Part shown: positions 60,836 through 64,000 of the stretch, piece after piece
Layout of the letters: each line of letters begins with the position of its first letter
Position numbering within the stretch: position 1 is the stretch's first letter
NCBI GenBank assembly: GCA_017528375.1
Contig: JAFXOY010000062.1
Location: 1-64,000 of the forward strand
Length of the DNA stretch: 64,000 nt
Direction: 5' to 3'
From: Clostridia bacterium
GTDB taxonomy: Bacteria; Bacillota; Clostridia; TANB77; CAG-508
The notes under the pieces: model-generated
What the model was told of the DNA's origin: nothing
The model's database searches: none
What the model saw: the letters and a program-made list of their open reading frames with translations, nothing else
Made by a program: the position numbers and the translations under genes

Positions 60836-61933
60836 TTGGATATAAATCAATTAGAATCAAAAAATGATAATGTTTTGCAAAAAGATATTGAAGAAATATC
60901 AAATAATAGTGATTACGATTTTGAACAATTAAATAATAAAACAGTTTTTATTACTGGTGCTGCTGGATTAATTGGTTCACAAATTGTAAAGGCTTTAGCA
61001 TGCATAAATAGATTAAGAAACCTAAATATTAAGATAGTGGCATTTGTTAGAAATGAAGAAAAAGCCAAAAAGGTATTTGAAGATATATTAGATAGAGATA
61101 ATTTTGAAATTTGTACAGGAGATATATTGGATACTATAAAATATGAAAAGAAAGTCGATTATATTATACATGGTGCAAGTCCAACAGAATCTAAGTATTT
61201 TGTATTAAATCCAGTAGAAACAATAGATATTGCTGTAAATGGAACTAAAAACATATTAGAATTTGCTAAAAAGAATAAAATAGAAAGTATGGTTTATTTA
61301 TCTTCTTTGGAGGTTTATGGAAAAAATGAAGCTAAAGAATTAGTTTCAGAAAATGATTATGGATATATAGATATATTAAATGTAAGAAGTAGCTATTCTG
61401 AGGGAAAAAGAATAGTAGAATGTATGTGTAAATCATATTTTGAAGAATATGGTGTTCCAGTAAAAATAGCAAGACTTTCTCAAACATTTGGGACAGGTGT
61501 TGAATATAACGATAAAAGAGTTTTTGCCGAATTTTGTAGAGCTGCTATGGAAAAAAATAACATTATATTGCATACAGAAGGAAAAACCATTAGAACTTAT
61601 TGCTATACCAAAGATGCAATATATGCAATTTTTAAACTATTATTAAATGGAATGTCTGGAGAGGCATACAATGTTTCTAATATGAATACTGCTATATCAA
61701 TAAAGGAAATGGCAGAATTAGTTTGCAAGATTTTCTCAGATGATAATATAGAAGTTAAAGTTGAAATACCTGATGATGTTGGGAAATTTGGGTATAATCC
61801 TGAGATGATTATAAAATTAGATACTTTAAAAATTGAAAAACTAGGTTGGAAAGCAACAACTGATTTGAAAGAAATGTTTATAAATATGAGAAAAAGTATA
61901 GAACAAAGGAATAAAATAGAGAGGAATAAATAA
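60836..61933 (+). CDS. NAD-dependent epimerase/dehydratase
   Basis: 365-residue extended SDR. TVFITGAAGLIGSQIVKALA (NAD site), catalytic Ser in MVYLSSLEVYG and Tyr/Lys in SSYSEGKRIVE (YxxxK). A 38-residue N-terminal extension precedes the Rossmann fold. TTG start, with GGAGG in the end of the previous gene. Pairing with the TarI-like gene suggests conversion of a nucleotide-activated sugar or alditol. Confidence 0.88.
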   Translation: MDINQLESKNDNVLQKDIEEISNNSDYDFEQLNNKTVFITGAAGLIGSQIVKALACINRLRNLNIKIVAFVRNEEKAKKVFEDILDRDNFEICTGDILDTIKYEKKVDYIIHGASPTESKYFVLNPVETIDIAVNGTKNILEFAKKNKIESMVYLSSLEVYGKNEAKELVSENDYGYIDILNVRSSYSEGKRIVECMCKSYFEEYGVPVKIARLSQTFGTGVEYNDKRVFAEFCRAAMEKNNIILHTEGKTIRTYCYTKDAIYAIFKLLLNGMSGEAYNVSNMNTAISIKEMAELVCKIFSDDNIEVKVEIPDDVGKFGYNPEMIIKLDTLKIEKLGWKATTDLKEMFINMRKSIEQRNKIERNK

Positions 61934-61936
61934 GAA

Positions 61937-63181
61937 ATGTTAAGTAAAATAAAAGAATTTGTTTTAAAAAGGCAAATAGTATTCTTTATAATGTATTACA
62001 TTACACTGTTCATAGATACTACTTGTATTGAAATAGATTATCCAATAACAGAATCTATTGTTGGAATATTTAGATACATAGTATACATTTTTCTATTTAT
62101 TAGACTGGTATTAATATTACCAGATTATAAAAAAACAGTTTTTGATACAAAATGGAAAGACAAGAGTAAATTAAGTAAATTTTTATGTTTGGTAGTTGGA
62201 ATATTGCTAATAAGTATATTTATTAGCTTTATTGTAACTCAAAATAGAAGATTAATATTTTTAGTTTTTATATTATTAGCATTTTATGATACTGATTACA
62301 AAAAAATTATTAAAACAACAATGTCTTTACAGATAATATTAACTAGTATTTTAGTTCTATTATGCATATTTGGTGTGACACAAAACTACATAGTAAGTAG
62401 AGGTGAAATATCAAGATATTCAATGGGATTTGTATATACAACTAATTTAGCTCAAATGGTTCTGTTTTCAGCAATTATGTATATGTACATTAATGGAACA
62501 AAAACAAAAACGTATGAATTGTTTGTGATTCAATTAGTAAATGTATTTACATATTTCATTACAAATTCTAGAGCAGAATTTATATTATTAGAAATTGTAA
62601 TTGTCATGATGATGTTGTTTAAATCTTTGGTTAAATTAGGGGAAAATACATTTTTTGAAAAAATTAAAAGTAGTTATTCAAAGTTGTTTACAACTACATT
62701 TGCTATTTTTCCTATATTGAGTTTATTAATTGTATTACTATATCCACAAGGTGGAATATGGAATGATGTTAATAAAGTATTATCAAGTAGATTAAGTCAA
62801 ACATATGAAGATATTGTTGAATATGGAGTTGATCCATTTGGACAAGATATCGAATTTTTGGGATTAGGAATAAGACAAAAAATGGAATATGGAACTTATA
62901 AAAGTAATTATGTCGATAATGAGTACTTACAACTAATGTTTTTACATGGATATGTATTTATAATAAGTTTCATAGTACTTTTAAATATTTTACTATATAT
63001 GCTATATAGGCAAAAAAGATATAATGAAGTATTATTATGTAGCATTTACTTATTATTTGGACTAATTAATCCGAGAATTGTAAATGTACTATATAGTCCA
63101 ATTTTATTTATGATTATTCCAACGATATTAGAATATAAAAATGATAATTTTAAATTACAAAATAAAGGAAGAAAAGGATAG
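61937..63181 (+). CDS. Wzy-like polysaccharide polymerase
   Basis: 414 residues with about ten hydrophobic segments and a large loop between segments about 250-320 containing VLSSRLSQTYEDIVEYGVDP and FGQDIEFLGLGIR, typical of O-antigen/capsule polymerases. YVDNEYLQLMFLHGYV is the usual C-terminal loop motif. Low sequence conservation is normal for this class, so the call rests on topology and neighbours. It lies 6 nt before the flippase gene. Confidence 0.85.
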   Translation: MLSKIKEFVLKRQIVFFIMYYITLFIDTTCIEIDYPITESIVGIFRYIVYIFLFIRLVLILPDYKKTVFDTKWKDKSKLSKFLCLVVGILLISIFISFIVTQNRRLIFLVFILLAFYDTDYKKIIKTTMSLQIILTSILVLLCIFGVTQNYIVSRGEISRYSMGFVYTTNLAQMVLFSAIMYMYINGTKTKTYELFVIQLVNVFTYFITNSRAEFILLEIVIVMMMLFKSLVKLGENTFFEKIKSSYSKLFTTTFAIFPILSLLIVLLYPQGGIWNDVNKVLSSRLSQTYEDIVEYGVDPFGQDIEFLGLGIRQKMEYGTYKSNYVDNEYLQLMFLHGYVFIISFIVLLNILLYMLYRQKRYNEVLLCSIYLLFGLINPRIVNVLYSPILFMIIPTILEYKNDNFKLQNKGRKG

Positions 63182-63187
63182 TATTTA

Positions 63188-64000
63188 ATGTCAAAAAAAA
63201 GTTTAAAAAAAAATTATATATATAATTTAGCTTATCAAGTATTAATATTAATTTTACCTTTAATAACAGCTCCTTATATCTCAAGAGTATTAGGAGCTGA
63301 AAATATAGGTATATTTAGTTATACAATATCAATATCAGCTTATTTTATTTTATTTGGTTCATTGGGTATTGCGTTATATGGTAAAAGAGAAATTGCTTAT
63401 AATCAAAAAGACAAAAAGAAATGTAGTGTAATATTTTGGGAAATTAATATGTTCAGAATTCTTACTATGCTAATTTCTTTAATAGTATTTTACTTTGTAT
63501 TTGTTAATGGTGGACAATACAGTGTTTATTATAAAGTATTAGTGTTAGAGATTATAGGAAATTGTATTGATATAAGTTGGTTTTTCCAAGGGTTAGAAGA
63601 ATTTAAGAAAACTGTAATTAGAAATATGCTTGTAAAACTAATAAGCCTTATTTGTATATTTATATTTGTAAAAACACCGGACGATTTACTTATATATTTT
63701 TTAATTTATGTTGCTTCAATACTTATTGGAAATGCTTCTCTATGGCTATACTTGCCTAAATTTTTAAATAAGGTTAAATTAAAAGAACTAAAGTTATTTA
63801 GACATATAAAACCAACTTTAAGTTTATTTATTCCACAAATTGCCATAGAAATATATACATTACTTGATAGAACAATGGTAGGAACTATTATAGCAGATAA
63901 ATCGGAAGTTGGATTTTATGATCAAAGTCAAAAAATAATAAAAGTATTAATAGCTATAATTACCTCATTAGGAACAGTAATGATGCCACGAATAGCCAGT
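63188..64000 (+). CDS. Wzx-like oligosaccharide flippase (partial, runs off the window)
   Basis: 271 codons are visible from ATG 63188, open to the window end. YNLAYQVLILILPLITAPYI then SRVLGAENIGIFSYT is the hallmark N-terminus of the MATE/PST-type flippases that export lipid-linked repeat units; at least six membrane segments are present before the cut. FIPQIAIEIYTLLDRTMVG is also typical. It completes the Wzx/Wzy pair. Confidence 0.93.
   Translation, partial: MSKKSLKKNYIYNLAYQVLILILPLITAPYISRVLGAENIGIFSYTISISAYFILFGSLGIALYGKREIAYNQKDKKKCSVIFWEINMFRILTMLISLIVFYFVFVNGGQYSVYYKVLVLEIIGNCIDISWFFQGLEEFKKTVIRNMLVKLISLICIFIFVKTPDDLLIYFLIYVASILIGNASLWLYLPKFLNKVKLKELKLFRHIKPTLSLFIPQIAIEIYTLLDRTMVGTIIADKSEVGFYDQSQKIIKVLIAIITSLGTVMMPRIAS

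Noticed and set aside
54053..64000. Prophage or biosynthetic gene cluster at the right end
   Set aside because: Gene content is a conventional Wzx/Wzy surface-polysaccharide locus; no phage structural or NRPS/PKS genes.

Overview
The window is a contiguous piece of a low-GC, Gram-positive Clostridia-type chromosome, probably an uncultured gut clostridium. Evidence: roughly 30% GC, AGGAGG-type ribosome binding sites, a T-box before tyrS, a SigH-type sigma factor, the ireB-ruvX-DUF1292 string typical of Firmicutes, and UMP kinase / RRF / UppS / CdsA / RseP in the usual Firmicute order. Almost everything is housekeeping until about 54 kb; from there to the right edge runs a surface-polysaccharide locus that is cut by the window end.

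Layout. 0-11.5 kb: enolase, an LRR lipoprotein, a membrane-bound XRE regulator with a small helical partner, DNA polymerase I, a lytic transglycosylase, GalE, a large exported protein on the minus strand, SigH and tRNA-Thr(GGT). 11.5-16 kb: two tandem L,D-transpeptidases (one ending in a PASTA domain), YchF and a small surface protein. 15.4-19.9 kb: pyrH-frr-ispA-uppS-cdsA-rseP (translation recycling, polyprenyl and phospholipid synthesis, with a PDZ-less RseP). 20-30 kb: HerA-like ATPase, YugP-type protease, S66 peptidase, TrmL, PHP protein, a foreign thymidylate-kinase-like gene, T-box/tyrS and an alpha-amylase-family enzyme. 30-36 kb: a three-gene cassette (two-TM exported protein; 1105-residue CpaE-like protein with coiled coil, two AT-hooks and an acidic tract; TM-GAF-degenerate GGDEF protein), then ireB, a frame-broken ruvX and a DUF1292 protein. 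36-53 kb: heterodimeric ABC exporter, recG, a 57-aa membrane peptide, rpmE, miaB-zeta-toxin-mutS, a zinc-ribbon membrane protein, a ThrRS-like/uridine-kinase fusion, an RNHCP protein and a Fic-fold protein lacking the catalytic histidine. 53.8-64 kb: polysaccharide locus with initiating sugar-phosphate transferase, DUF4422 transferase, two LicD proteins, a PhnW-like aminotransferase overlapping a LicC/PntC-like nucleotidyltransferase, GT2, IspD/TarI-like cytidylyltransferase, SDR epimerase, Wzy-like polymerase and Wzx-like flippase (partial).

Most notable observations. (1) ruvX is split by one extra base exactly at CTT-CGG-A; a +1 shift there restores a normal-length 140-aa RuvX. (2) In a by-eye scan CGG is never used in frame in the native genes, yet it occurs in three compositionally foreign single-gene cassettes (3732-4118, 25118-25828, 53173-53778), each with its own promoter and terminator. 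CGG may therefore be a hungry or unassigned codon here, and the ruvX site resembles known +1 frameshift sites. (3) Nine intergenic inverted-repeat elements with a GGGGACG core are scattered through the window. (4) The 30-35 kb cassette is a candidate undescribed membrane/nucleoid-linked system. All calls come from reading the sequence; no database search was run.
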